NCBI GenBank assembly: GCA_023414875.1
Contig: JAEZMV010000015.1
Coordinates: 434,001-498,000, forward strand
Source: Bacillota bacterium
GTDB taxonomy: Bacteria > Bacillota > Clostridia > Lachnospirales > Lachnospiraceae
Reading direction: 5' to 3'
DNA length: 64,000 bases
In this document: positions 9,385 through 18,025 of the stretch, piece after piece
Numbering within the stretch: position 1 is the stretch's first letter
How the letters are laid out: every line of letters starts with the position of its first letter
The notes under the pieces: model-generated
What the model was told of the DNA's origin: nothing
Seen by the model: only the letters and a program-made list of their open reading frames with translations
The model's database searches: none
Translations under genes and position numbers: made by a program

Positions 9385-9432
9385 AAGCTCGGTAAACAGA
9401 TTCGTATTCTACTTCTGCATACCGAGCTTTTA
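9385..9432 (+). terminator. intrinsic terminator (possibly bidirectional)
   Basis: AAGCTCGGTA (9385-9394) pairs perfectly with TACCGAGCTT (9420-9429), followed by TTTATA. It lies between the convergent genes 8063-9304 and 9458-11155 and can serve both. Confidence 0.75.
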
Positions 9433-9457
9433 TAATACCTTCAAATATTTTATTGAC

Positions 9458-11155
9458 TTACACGAGTTTCGAATAAAGCTCTTCCTTTGCATAGGAGATA
9501 GCTTTTGCTACACTTCCTTCTTCAAAAGGAATCGATAGGTTCGCCAGCTTTAAGAGGTTAAGGTAATTTGTGCAAGAACCCGCTTTACAAAGCGCCAGAT
9601 AATCCTTCCATGCCTGCTCTTTATTCTCGTTGTAACGCTTTTTAAATTCCATTGCTCCGATGGTCGTCAGAGTATAATTAATGTAATAGAACGGATATAA
9701 GAAGATATGCAACTTATGATACCAATAACCGCCTCTTTCCATGAACTCATTATCCTCATATTTACGCCAGGGCATATACTTTTCTTCCAGCTTATGCCAC
9801 TCGTAAGTACGTTCCTTCGGGGTCAAATCCGGATTAGCATACATAATATGCTGGAATTCATCAACAGCAACACCAAAAGGTACAAAGGTAACTGCCTCCT
9901 GCAAATGGGCAAAACGGAATTTATCTGCATCCTTACCAAAGAATTGCTCCGCATAAGGATATGCAAACTGCTCCATCGCCATCGAATGGATCTCTGCAAT
10001 ATCAGTACTTGTTGAGTAGTACTGCAAGGTCTTTTGGCTTCTCATTGCTTCATAACCTGCAAAGGCATGACCCAACTCATGTGATAATACCTGCATATCA
10101 AATATTGTATGATTAAAACAGGAAAACACATAGGGTGCATCATAGTCTAATAGGTTCGTCATATAACCGGTGGAAGCTTTATTCGGTTTATTTTTTAAAT
10201 CCATCAGCTGATGTTTTATCATGAAATCAATGAACTCACCGGTTTCAGGGCTCAAATCATGATACATTTTTTGTGCTTCCCCAACCAGATAATCATCATC
10301 TCCAATAGGCTCTGCATTTCCATCCGGAAAAATAAATTTCTCATCAAAGACTCTTACTTGATCCACGCCGATACGCTTCGCCTGTGCTTCATAGAGCTTT
10401 TCACAAATCGGAACAATCTCCTTGCGAACCTGCTCACGGAATGAAGCTACCTCTTCCTGACCATAATCACTGCGTCCTTGTTGTATGTAAGCCAACGGAA
10501 TAAAATTTTCATATCCCATATAACGTCCCATTTCATTACGTAGCTTAACAAGTTCATCGAAGATTTCTTCCATCTCCGCTTCATTATTATGATAAAAATC
10601 AGAATACGCTTTAAAAGCAGCCTTACGGGTCTCTCTGTCCGGATGTTCAAAGTATTTCTGTACACCATAAAGGTTCAGAATTTGACCATCAAATTCAATC
10701 TTTGCAGTTGCCATCAGCTTCTGATAACGGGTGGTAAGCTTTGCTTCCTGCTGCATAAACGGAACCAATTCTTCCTTAAATTGATCTACACTACGTTGTT
10801 CAATGACCAAAAATTCAGGTCCATACTCAGCAGTAATATCATCTGTAAATTCACATGCCAATAACGCCTTACTCAGTTCTGTTGTCGCAACATTGGCTGC
10901 TGCTCCCCGCTCATCAATAAACTCTACCTCTTTCTCATAAAACTCATCCGTCGTATTCAACGTATTTCTAATGTATGCGATTGTACACATCGTATCAATA
11001 GTCTTCTGAATTTTTTCGCGACGTTCCAGCACTGACTTAATATCCTGATAGCTATTTGCATGCTTAACCACTTCTACCATCTGTAAGCATTCTTTTTCCA
11101 GATTATCAAAATCCGGTCTAACGTACTCCAATGAAGGAAACGTAAAATTTTCCAT
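9458..11155 (-). CDS. M3 family oligoendopeptidase (PepF-like)
   Basis: A 565-residue zinc metallopeptidase of family M3 that cleaves short peptides in the cytoplasm. The active-site motif HELGHAFAGYEAM is at ~358-370 with the third ligand Glu in DIAEIHSMAMEQF about 25 residues on, the usual M3 arrangement. The C-terminal YINYTLTTIGAMEF and the tyrosine-rich substrate-binding region are also typical. The length fits the M3B PepF subgroup of clostridia. The SD is AGGAG before ATG. It is monocistronic, with a shared terminator downstream. Likely role: peptide turnover and amino-acid supply. Confidence 0.93.
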   Translation of the reverse strand: MENFTFPSLEYVRPDFDNLEKECLQMVEVVKHANSYQDIKSVLERREKIQKTIDTMCTIAYIRNTLNTTDEFYEKEVEFIDERGAAANVATTELSKALLACEFTDDITAEYGPEFLVIEQRSVDQFKEELVPFMQQEAKLTTRYQKLMATAKIEFDGQILNLYGVQKYFEHPDRETRKAAFKAYSDFYHNNEAEMEEIFDELVKLRNEMGRYMGYENFIPLAYIQQGRSDYGQEEVASFREQVRKEIVPICEKLYEAQAKRIGVDQVRVFDEKFIFPDGNAEPIGDDDYLVGEAQKMYHDLSPETGEFIDFMIKHQLMDLKNKPNKASTGYMTNLLDYDAPYVFSCFNHTIFDMQVLSHELGHAFAGYEAMRSQKTLQYYSTSTDIAEIHSMAMEQFAYPYAEQFFGKDADKFRFAHLQEAVTFVPFGVAVDEFQHIMYANPDLTPKERTYEWHKLEEKYMPWRKYEDNEFMERGGYWYHKLHIFLYPFYYINYTLTTIGAMEFKKRYNENKEQAWKDYLALCKAGSCTNYLNLLKLANLSIPFEEGSVAKAISYAKEELYSKLV

Positions 11156-11347
11156 AATTTTAATCTCTCCTCTTTTATTCCTGAAAGGAATCGTTTGATT
11201 GTATAACTATTTTTTAGTATATACCCTCCAAAAGGTATCCGCAAATAAATTAATCTTAAATAATTCTAAAGATAACAAAGAATAATCCCGAAAAAGCACT
11301 ATAGACAAGGGACATTGCCATTTCCTCTCTTCGGTTCAATACATAAC

Positions 11348-12769
11348 TTACTCCAGAATAAATGCTGCCAAGCTGCAATTTTCTTTTCCACGATAAGTAA
11401 AATACAATGCATTGATTCCATCCGGAATGACTATATCTGCAAAAAATGTTTTCCATTCATTCGATTTATCTATTTTGATTGTACCAAGGCTCTCTCCATC
11501 CCAACTCGTCCTCACCTCAATACTACCACCCCAGCATCTGCCTCGGGTTTTAACTCCGACACGATGAATTCCATGACAATCAAAGTATTTAAACCCAGCT
11601 GTTGTTCCAGACTTTAGATTATCGATATAGCCGTCTAATTCATCACCATCCTTACCCTCCTGGGTAATCTTCGGAAAGCAGCTATCCATCCACTCACCGG
11701 GATATCCTGTAAAAAAGGCTTCTGTTTCACAGAATAGATTGCAGGCAATATAAGCCGGATACTCTCCTCGTCCTTCTAACGGTCCACCGTTAGGTCCGCA
11801 AGAGGTCATCTCAGCCTGAATGATACTGCCATCCTCCCGAAAGAAAATCGGTTCTAGACAGCCTTGGCGGCTGTAATTAGTCCCATTTGTATGACGATGG
11901 TAAAAGATATACCACTGTCCGTTGATTTCAATAATGCTACCGTGATTATTGCCACCGTAAAACATGGGTTTATTCGCAGGTTTGTAAGTATCTATATGTA
12001 TATCATTATTGCTGACAATAACTCCTCCATAGACAAAGCCCGTAGTCGGATTATCACTAACTGCATAACATAGCTCATGCTGATGAATCGAAGAATAAAT
12101 AAAATAATACTTATCCTTCACCCTACGGATGGAGGCAGCTTCAAAATATTCATTTCCCTCAAAGCTTGAGCCTTTACTGTAGGGCTCACTTGGAGCAACA
12201 TTAATAGGTGGCTTCTCAACGGTCAACATATCAGCTCCAAGTACTGTGACCATCGGTCCGGTACGAGATTTATCCTTCCGCATACAAAATCCGGTATAAA
12301 GATAGGTAGTATCTTTTTCAGTTAATACACCAGGGTCAAAATGATGCTCATCGTGTGGTCCTTCACCAAGTCTCGTACCATCCTTATAATGTACATATCC
12401 GTAAAATTCATATTTACCCGCAGGCTTATCACATACAGCAACGGATACAATCTGCAAAGCATCCAGAGCATAATATAAATAATATCTGCCATCCGGCCCT
12501 ACTGTCACGTCAGGTGCATACAAACACATTTCTCCGTCCGTATTCGCCGGATCATCTGTCTTCTTATAAATCACCCCTTCATATCTCCAGTCAGTAAGAT
12601 CCTCTACCGGAGCAGACCAGCACACATAATCATTTAAGCAATATGCATAACCGTTAAATCTATCGTGTGAACCGTACACATATACTCTGCCGTCAAAAAT
12701 ATAAGGTTCCCCATCGGGTATGTATTCCCAGGATGGAAGATATGGATTAAATCCTTGTTTCTTCATCAT
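11348..12769 (-). CDS. glycoside hydrolase family 43 (arabinosidase/xylosidase) with C-terminal carbohydrate-binding module
   Basis: A 473-residue enzyme. Residues ~1-320 form a five-bladed propeller of GH43 type: the catalytic base Asp region is IPDGEPYIFDGRVYVYGSHD (16-35), APDVTVGPDGRYYLYY supplies the pKa-modulating Asp, and the acid Glu lies in FEAASIRRV near 211. Residues ~340-473 resemble a CBM6/CBM36-type beta-sandwich (FKYFDCHGIHRVGVKTRGR, WDGESLGTI). There is no signal peptide, so it probably removes arabinose or xylose from imported oligosaccharides. The SD AGGAGAGG is strong. It is the last gene of AraC - EamA transporter - GH43, and the transporter stop overlaps its start by 23 bp. 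Confidence 0.9.
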   Translation of the reverse strand: MMKKQGFNPYLPSWEYIPDGEPYIFDGRVYVYGSHDRFNGYAYCLNDYVCWSAPVEDLTDWRYEGVIYKKTDDPANTDGEMCLYAPDVTVGPDGRYYLYYALDALQIVSVAVCDKPAGKYEFYGYVHYKDGTRLGEGPHDEHHFDPGVLTEKDTTYLYTGFCMRKDKSRTGPMVTVLGADMLTVEKPPINVAPSEPYSKGSSFEGNEYFEAASIRRVKDKYYFIYSSIHQHELCYAVSDNPTTGFVYGGVIVSNNDIHIDTYKPANKPMFYGGNNHGSIIEINGQWYIFYHRHTNGTNYSRQGCLEPIFFREDGSIIQAEMTSCGPNGGPLEGRGEYPAYIACNLFCETEAFFTGYPGEWMDSCFPKITQEGKDGDELDGYIDNLKSGTTAGFKYFDCHGIHRVGVKTRGRCWGGSIEVRTSWDGESLGTIKIDKSNEWKTFFADIVIPDGINALYFTYRGKENCSLAAFILE

Positions 12770-13646
12770 AATTACCTCTCCTTTGTATGTTTCTTTCTTT
12801 TCTTTGCTTAAGCATTTCTCCGATATAGGTTGAACCTAAAATCATTAACCCGCCAATAATCTGAGCATAGGTTAATGCCTCTCCTAGTAAGATTACACTG
12901 AACAAAATACCAAATAAAGGTTCTAAAAAACTATAGGATACTATTTCAACAGATTTCATATGTGCATAAAGTGAAAAGAATATAGTATAGGCCAAACCAG
13001 TATGCAATACACCTAAAAGAATGATATAGATAATTTCGATGACTTCCAGGTGTACAATTGTAGAAATTGTTCCTTCCATCAATACAAATGGTAACAGTAC
13101 AAGCATTGCTGAAAGTATTTGCACAAAGGTGGCTTTTTGATTATCCACCCTGACCTTTATACTGCGGTTAATAAGCACAATAGCTGCATAAAGCATTCCA
13201 GAAACAGCACTTAGAATTATCCCCAGGTATCCGTAACCTTCTGATAAATTATTGCCAACAATCAATACGAGGCCAAAAAATGATATAGTAATCATTCCAA
13301 TTTGAAGCTTTGAAATAGTCTCTTTCAATACCTTAGGGGCAAGTATCATGACATATACAGGGCACATATTGTAGATAATAACAGCTGATGAGATACTCGT
13401 ATGCTTGTATCCATAGAATAAAGTTAACCAGCCAAAACCAAGTAATATACCCGAAATAATATATGGTATTAATAGCGACCATTTTACCTTTTCACTCTTT
13501 TTTCTTTTTATTACAATAAAAAGAACCGGTAATGCAATGAGAGCCCTCAAAAATGCCAGGCTTAAAGCGGACATTTGAATGGATCTGGTAAATACGCCAA
13601 GGCTCCCCCAAATAATCATAATAAGAACCAATTTAATTCTATTCAT
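12747..13646 (-). CDS. EamA/DMT family transporter
   Basis: A 299-residue, ten-helix inner-membrane protein of the drug/metabolite transporter superfamily with two EamA repeats (WGSLGVFTRS in the first, LHTGLAYTIFFSLYAH and YSFLEPLFGILFSVILLGE in the second). The start is set at 13646 (MNRIKLV) because AAGGAG lies 7 nt upstream; the upstream extension MSISYNTDLYY is not membrane-like. The family exports or imports metabolites such as amino acids or sugars. Its 3' end overlaps the GH43 start, so it is cotranscribed with the glycosidase and may move a sugar, but the substrate is unknown. Confidence 0.87.
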   Translation of the reverse strand: MNRIKLVLIMIIWGSLGVFTRSIQMSALSLAFLRALIALPVLFIVIKRKKSEKVKWSLLIPYIISGILLGFGWLTLFYGYKHTSISSAVIIYNMCPVYVMILAPKVLKETISKLQIGMITISFFGLVLIVGNNLSEGYGYLGIILSAVSGMLYAAIVLINRSIKVRVDNQKATFVQILSAMLVLLPFVLMEGTISTIVHLEVIEIIYIILLGVLHTGLAYTIFFSLYAHMKSVEIVSYSFLEPLFGILFSVILLGEALTYAQIIGGLMILGSTYIGEMLKQRKERNIQRRGNYDEETRI

Positions 13647-13717
13647 AGACAGACTCCTTATCTTAGTTTCGTTCAGATTAGCAAAATAATAAAGATCTGT
13701 ATTGTATGATATTGACA

Positions 13718-14506
13718 TTAACTTTTTATTTGTTCCATATATGATCCTGGAGTAATACCATACATTTTTTTGAATTCTCGTATTAAATGAGCCTGGTCAT
13801 AAAATCTGAATTCCTCACAAACATCCAATACTTCTGCACCTTTACTCAATAACCTTTTTGCTTCTGCAACCCGATACTGTAAATGAAATGCAGCAGGTGT
13901 TGTCATATATTGCTTTTTAAAATTCCGGATGATAAGAAATTTATTCAGCCCGGATATATGTTGAAGCTTCTCTAATGTTATCTCTTCCTTCCCGTGATTT
14001 AATATATAATCATGGATTTCTTTCATGATATCACTAGTATTTGCTGTAGAAGTGTCCGTAATTTCATTATCACCAAACTCCAGCAATAACTCTATTAGAA
14101 TATTTTCCAATGAGTCCGGATGCTTTTCAATTAATAATTGCTCAATAAAGCTGATTAATTTACGGGATTGATTGCCTACTAACTTCTTTGCTTGATTAAA
14201 GCTCACAGCATTATGATATAAACTAGGGTCAATATATAGCATAATATATGCCCAGTGATCAATATCATTCGGTGCACATCTATGAGTCATTAATGGAGGT
14301 ATCATGACACCGTCACCTAATACATATCGGATCGTCCTGTCGTTCATAGTTAATTCGGTAGAACCATCTATGATAAACCCTAATGAAAGCTCATTATGGA
14401 CATGGGGTTTATAAGCATGGGGACTTTTTCTACATAGCTTAATTTCCACCCCTTCAATTATGCTTCTACCAAATTCCATATTCTTATCTTGTTCAAAACA
14501 GTTCAT
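13718..14506 (-). CDS. AraC family regulator with cupin sensor domain
   Basis: A 262-residue protein: an N-terminal AraC-type cupin (HVHNELSLGFIIDGSTELTM, then LGDGVMIPPLMTHRC) at ~35-95 and a C-terminal double helix-turn-helix at ~165-262 (LEKLQHISGLNKFLIIRNFK, YDQAHLIREFKKMYGITPG). The layout fits sugar-responsive activators. It is the first gene of the group leading into the EamA transporter and GH43, so it probably controls that operon in response to an arabinose- or xylose-type ligand (inference). SD AGGAAAGGT lies directly before the ATG. Confidence 0.9.
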   Translation of the reverse strand: MNCFEQDKNMEFGRSIIEGVEIKLCRKSPHAYKPHVHNELSLGFIIDGSTELTMNDRTIRYVLGDGVMIPPLMTHRCAPNDIDHWAYIMLYIDPSLYHNAVSFNQAKKLVGNQSRKLISFIEQLLIEKHPDSLENILIELLLEFGDNEITDTSTANTSDIMKEIHDYILNHGKEEITLEKLQHISGLNKFLIIRNFKKQYMTTPAAFHLQYRVAEAKRLLSKGAEVLDVCEEFRFYDQAHLIREFKKMYGITPGSYMEQIKS

Positions 14507-14635
14507 ACCTTTCCTGCCTATACATTTATTTCTATATACCTCCTTATTTTACATTACTTATTAACAAAATTCAAATAATTATAAGCGGAAAAAATAAATC
14601 TCTACAATAACCCTAAATAGTAGACGCGATAGCCC

Positions 14636-15937
14636 TTAGTCGGCTTTCTCGTATTGGTTTATTGATGTTTTTAAATTACGAATCGCATGACTAAAAAACT
14701 CTATTTCCTTTTCTTTCTCCTGATTACTCATAAAATGATAAGAGATCGACATTCCATCCTCCATAGTCGAAACCCCTATGACATGCTTTGCATAGGATAT
14801 AACCGGGGGAATAAACAATCCTTTTTTTAAACCATATACCCCATAAGAATTTGGAATATCAAGTTTTGTCAAGTTTGTAATACCGAGTTCTCTCGTTTTT
14901 CCACCGGTATAACCCATGATCTTCGCTAGTTTCTGTGTTGTTTTGCTTTGGTAAAGACCGTAGGTATATAATAGAACAGAATCGAGTAAACTTGGAGTAA
15001 ATGACGATACAAATCTAAGAACAAAGTATTTTTTCTTTGGTTTTAATAGCTTTTTTATCACTTTGTTATGTATGATCTGTGCGTTTTCATCAAATGTCAT
15101 TTTATCAGAATATATATGATCTATGCTAATACCGCTTACTTGATTCGAAAGAGATTTATTCTTATCATCTCTAATATTTACAGGCATTCCAATCGTAATG
15201 TTATCCCTATTTGCTTCTAAAAATGCTGTTACAATATAGCTGTTAACGGATACCCCTATCTCTTTCGTATGAGCATGAATCCTGTTAATTTCCTCCTGTG
15301 AAAAATGCTCATGTACAATTGACGAACTATGTTTCTTCCAATAAGCTTCATGGATATTATAATAGTCCTTCCACTGGAAAGTACAGCCTGTACGTTTCCA
15401 CTTCTTATTTAAACTTTTAACATATAGTTTTAATAATAATGATAATTTCGTGTTTTCAGGAAAGGTTTTATCTGTAATTAACTGATTTGGCTTATGCTCC
15501 AGACTCTTACCGGAAAGAGCCTTCATAACATCCTCGATAAAATAAGTAATTGCCTTTCCGTCACCAACCAAATGATGTGCCATTATGAACAAGAATACGT
15601 CAGCTTCTGACTCAATCACAAATACCCGCATTAATTCACCCTTATTAATATCAAAGGTTATCTTTTCATTCTGTCTGATAATCGTCTTCCAATCGTCCTT
15701 ACTAATGCTTACCTTGCAACCACTATCCAACATCTGTTCATAGCTTGCAGCACCATTCGTGTCCAGTACAATTCTGGACATGGTAGCCTCATTTGCCGCA
15801 AATGCAGTTTTTACAGCTGATATCAAAGATGCTGAAGTTGGCATCCCGGTAATCTGCACTAAGTATTGGATATAGATATTTGGTTCATATAAATCTACTC
15901 GTTCCGTATATATGTAATTATTCATTCTCCCACCCAT
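14636..15937 (-). CDS. condensation-domain (CoA-dependent) acyltransferase
   Basis: A 433-residue protein of the condensation/alcohol acyltransferase superfamily. The catalytic HHxxxDG motif is intact (MAHHLVGDGKA near 118-128), and the fold's second half shows NSYIVTAFLEAN and IGMPVNIRD. Stand-alone members make acyl esters or amides (polyketide-associated PapA-type, alcohol acetyltransferase); the acceptor here is unknown. It follows the SDR gene directly (1-nt gap) in an operon headed by a TetR with a FadR-like operator, which suggests lipid or fatty-acyl metabolism. The start is uncertain: ATG 15937 has no good SD, and ATG at codon 5 is an alternative. Confidence 0.8.
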   Translation of the reverse strand: MGGRMNNYIYTERVDLYEPNIYIQYLVQITGMPTSASLISAVKTAFAANEATMSRIVLDTNGAASYEQMLDSGCKVSISKDDWKTIIRQNEKITFDINKGELMRVFVIESEADVFLFIMAHHLVGDGKAITYFIEDVMKALSGKSLEHKPNQLITDKTFPENTKLSLLLKLYVKSLNKKWKRTGCTFQWKDYYNIHEAYWKKHSSSIVHEHFSQEEINRIHAHTKEIGVSVNSYIVTAFLEANRDNITIGMPVNIRDDKNKSLSNQVSGISIDHIYSDKMTFDENAQIIHNKVIKKLLKPKKKYFVLRFVSSFTPSLLDSVLLYTYGLYQSKTTQKLAKIMGYTGGKTRELGITNLTKLDIPNSYGVYGLKKGLFIPPVISYAKHVIGVSTMEDGMSISYHFMSNQEKEKEIEFFSHAIRNLKTSINQYEKAD

Positions 15938-15938
15938 A

Positions 15939-16703
15939 TCAGAAATATTTTTTTATTCTGTAAAGCCATGAAATCATAACCATATTTTGAGGAAATATTT
16001 TTGCCAGTAGATGCCCATATTTTACACGCAGTGTACATACGGACATATCTTTTCCTCTCTTAGCATCTCTCAACGCTTTGATAACGACTCTATCAGGTGT
16101 TACTATACCTGGGAATTTGAATTTCTTCCCGTTTAATTCTGTTTTCAATAGTTCCGTATCAACCCAACTAGGGCATACAGCTGTTGATGTAATTCCGGTA
16201 CCCTTTAATTCTATGTTTAATGACCTGGAGTAATATCTTTCAAAGACTTTTGTAGCTGAATATATATTTAAATATGGTAATGGCTGGAAGGAGGATGCAG
16301 AAGAAATATTCAATATCCTGCTGCCTTTTTTCATAAATGGAATACATAAGGTACACAAAACTGTAAGCGCAGTGCAGTTAATATTGATTGTATTCATAAT
16401 CTCTAAAGCAGTAAACTCCTGATAAGACCCCATTTTTGCAATTCCAGCATTATTGATAAGATAAACAATGACTGGTTTCTGGTTTTTGAGCAATTCACCT
16501 ATGGAAAGTAGCTCTGAGGGTATTGATAAATCCTTAGAGATTATAATAATTTTATCTCCCAATTCATTCCTTAAGATTTGAAGTTTCTCTTGGTTTCTGG
16601 CGATTGCCCATATCTCATCTATTTCTTCTTTTAACATTAGCTTCGTAAATTCTTTTCCTATTCCACCACTAGCTCCTGTTATGATAGCAATTCTCTTATC
16701 CAC
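15939..16703 (-). CDS. short-chain dehydrogenase/reductase (SDR)
   Basis: A 254-residue NAD(P)-dependent oxidoreductase. It has the Rossmann motif TGASGGIGKEF near the N-terminus, the NAG motif (LINNAGIAKMG), a Ser in ILNISSASSF and the YxxxK pair in YSATKVFERYY. The C-terminal tail is basic and resembles 3-ketoacyl reductase/DltE-like SDRs acting on lipids. The start is taken as GTG at 16703, which follows GGAGGT with proper spacing; the in-frame ATG at 16715 overlaps that SD. It is the middle gene of TetR - SDR - acyltransferase. Confidence 0.88.
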   Translation of the reverse strand: MDKRIAIITGASGGIGKEFTKLMLKEEIDEIWAIARNQEKLQILRNELGDKIIIISKDLSIPSELLSIGELLKNQKPVIVYLINNAGIAKMGSYQEFTALEIMNTININCTALTVLCTLCIPFMKKGSRILNISSASSFQPLPYLNIYSATKVFERYYSRSLNIELKGTGITSTAVCPSWVDTELLKTELNGKKFKFPGIVTPDRVVIKALRDAKRGKDMSVCTLRVKYGHLLAKIFPQNMVMISWLYRIKKYF

Positions 16704-16750
16704 ACTTACCTCCATAATGGCGTTTAAGCCACTCTTTTATCCTTAGTCTT

Positions 16751-17347
16751 CTATTTTAATAAGGTACGTTCTAAATCATTCGCATTAATGGTTTCATACT
16801 TTGTTGTAAATAACTTCTTTAAGGCGTAAAGATAGATCACACCCCAATAGTAATCAGCCAGTTTCAAAGGATTTCCTGAAACAATACTACCTTCCTTTTG
16901 TCCCTGTTCTATGATCTTCGTCATATGTTTATATAGCTCCAACTGATATGTGGTTGCATATGCAGAGTTATTTTCATCTTGTTCTAAAATCATCTGAGTA
17001 TTTAGAGCCATCATTCCAGCGAAATTATCATCTTCCTTCAACTGTCTTAAGACCTCTCTCGACAACTTTTGTATTTTATGTCTGGCAGGTATCGGAAGCT
17101 TCGCAAGAAGCTTTATCTGTTGAATATCCTTTTCTCTGTTAGTAATTTTCTGAATCTCCTGAAACAGCTTCTCCTTTGATTCAAAATAGATATAAATAGT
17201 TCCTTGAGCAATTCCGATATGTTTGGATAAGTCACTAATCCTTGTTCCTGAAAATCCGTTTTTAGCAAAATAGAGTATGGATCTTTGCAGAATTTTATTG
17301 CGCATTTCTGTTCTAATTTCTTCACATCGTTCCGGTGTTTTTGGCAT
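16751..17347 (-). CDS. TetR/AcrR family regulator (FadR-like operator)
   Basis: A 198-residue repressor with an N-terminal helix-turn-helix (ILQRSILYFAKNGFSGTRIS, GIAQGTIYIYFESKEKLF) and an all-helical ligand domain. The start is set at 17347 because GGAGGT lies just upstream. The alternative ATG at 17380 would place the coding sequence across the operator palindrome. It heads the operon with the SDR and acyltransferase genes and almost certainly represses its own promoter through the palindrome at 17361-17380. That palindrome resembles the Bacillus FadR acyl-CoA-responsive site, so a fatty-acyl ligand is plausible (inference). Confidence 0.92.
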   Translation of the reverse strand: MPKTPERCEEIRTEMRNKILQRSILYFAKNGFSGTRISDLSKHIGIAQGTIYIYFESKEKLFQEIQKITNREKDIQQIKLLAKLPIPARHKIQKLSREVLRQLKEDDNFAGMMALNTQMILEQDENNSAYATTYQLELYKHMTKIIEQGQKEGSIVSGNPLKLADYYWGVIYLYALKKLFTTKYETINANDLERTLLK

Positions 17348-17360
17348 ATAACCTCCATTT

Positions 17361-17407
17361 ATGAATGAATATTTATTCATTATAAAATAAATACCAAGTT
17401 ATGTCAA
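17361..17407 (-). promoter_or_regulatory. consensus promoter plus FadR-like operator of the TetR operon
   Basis: On the minus strand: TTGACA (17402-17407), 17-nt spacer, TATAAT (17379-17384), a perfect sigma-A consensus. Overlapping the end of the -10 box is the palindrome ATGAATAAATATTCATTCAT (17361-17380; 18 of 20 positions symmetric). Its core matches the published B. subtilis FadR consensus TGAATGAMTANTCATTCA at all but one position, as I recall that consensus. SD and ATG follow within 15 nt. Confidence 0.8.
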
Positions 17408-17415
17408 TTAAATAA

Positions 17416-17446
17416 AGCACACTTAATAATAATTATTAACTGTGCT
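17416..17446. terminator. bidirectional terminator-like hairpin
   Basis: AGCACA-C-TTAATAATAATTATTAA-C-TGTGCT forms a long hairpin. It lies between the msrB stop (minus strand) and the TetR promoter and ends in T-rich sequence on both strands (CTGTTTTTAG, TTTATTTAA). It most likely ends msrB transcription. Confidence 0.6.
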
Positions 17447-17474
17447 CTGTTTTTAGATTATGTTGTAATTAGTT

Positions 17475-17945
17475 TCATGGTGTTTCATTTATCAGGCTGA
17501 TCAATTCCCCATATCCTTCTCTATCCATTTCTTCCATTGGAATAAACCTAAGTGATGCACTATTGATACAATACCTTAATCCACCCAGTTCCTCCGGTCC
17601 ATCCTCAAATACATGTCCTAGATGTGAATCTCCGGTCTTGCTTCTGACTTCCGTACGTATCATCCCATGACTATAATCAGAGATAGTCTTAATTAATTGA
17701 TTATCGATGGGCTTTGAAAAACTTGGCCATCCACAGCCGGACTCAAATTTATCATTTGATAGAAACATCGGTTCTCCGGTAGTAATATCCACATATATCC
17801 CTCTTCTGAACTCATTAAAATATTCATTTCGAAAGGGTCTTTCTGTCATATTATTCTGAGTTACTTCGTATTGTAATTCAGTTAAATATTGCTGTAATTC
17901 ATCTTTTGATTTTTTCTTGTATCGGTTATTGTTTATACTCAACAC
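17475..17945 (-). CDS. msrB: peptide-methionine (R)-S-oxide reductase
   Basis: A 156-residue MsrB that reduces methionine-R-sulfoxide in proteins, for oxidative-damage repair in the cytoplasm. Landmarks: FESGCGWPSFSKPI (70-80), TGDSHLGHVFEDGP (104-117) and the catalytic Cys126 in GLRYCINSASLRFIP. The CxxC pairs that bind structural zinc in many MsrB proteins are absent, so this is the zinc-free subtype. The recycling Cys is probably Cys71. The start is GTG at 17945 or the adjacent TTG, with a weak SD. It is a single-gene unit, not fused to MsrA. Confidence 0.95.
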   Translation of the reverse strand: MLSINNNRYKKKSKDELQQYLTELQYEVTQNNMTERPFRNEYFNEFRRGIYVDITTGEPMFLSNDKFESGCGWPSFSKPIDNQLIKTISDYSHGMIRTEVRSKTGDSHLGHVFEDGPEELGGLRYCINSASLRFIPMEEMDREGYGELISLINETP

Positions 17946-18025
17946 TTCTTTCTAATTTGATTTCTAAGATTTATTATACTATAAAAATGGTATTTGTATT
18001 TGATGGTCCTCCATCCTGGCTGTAT

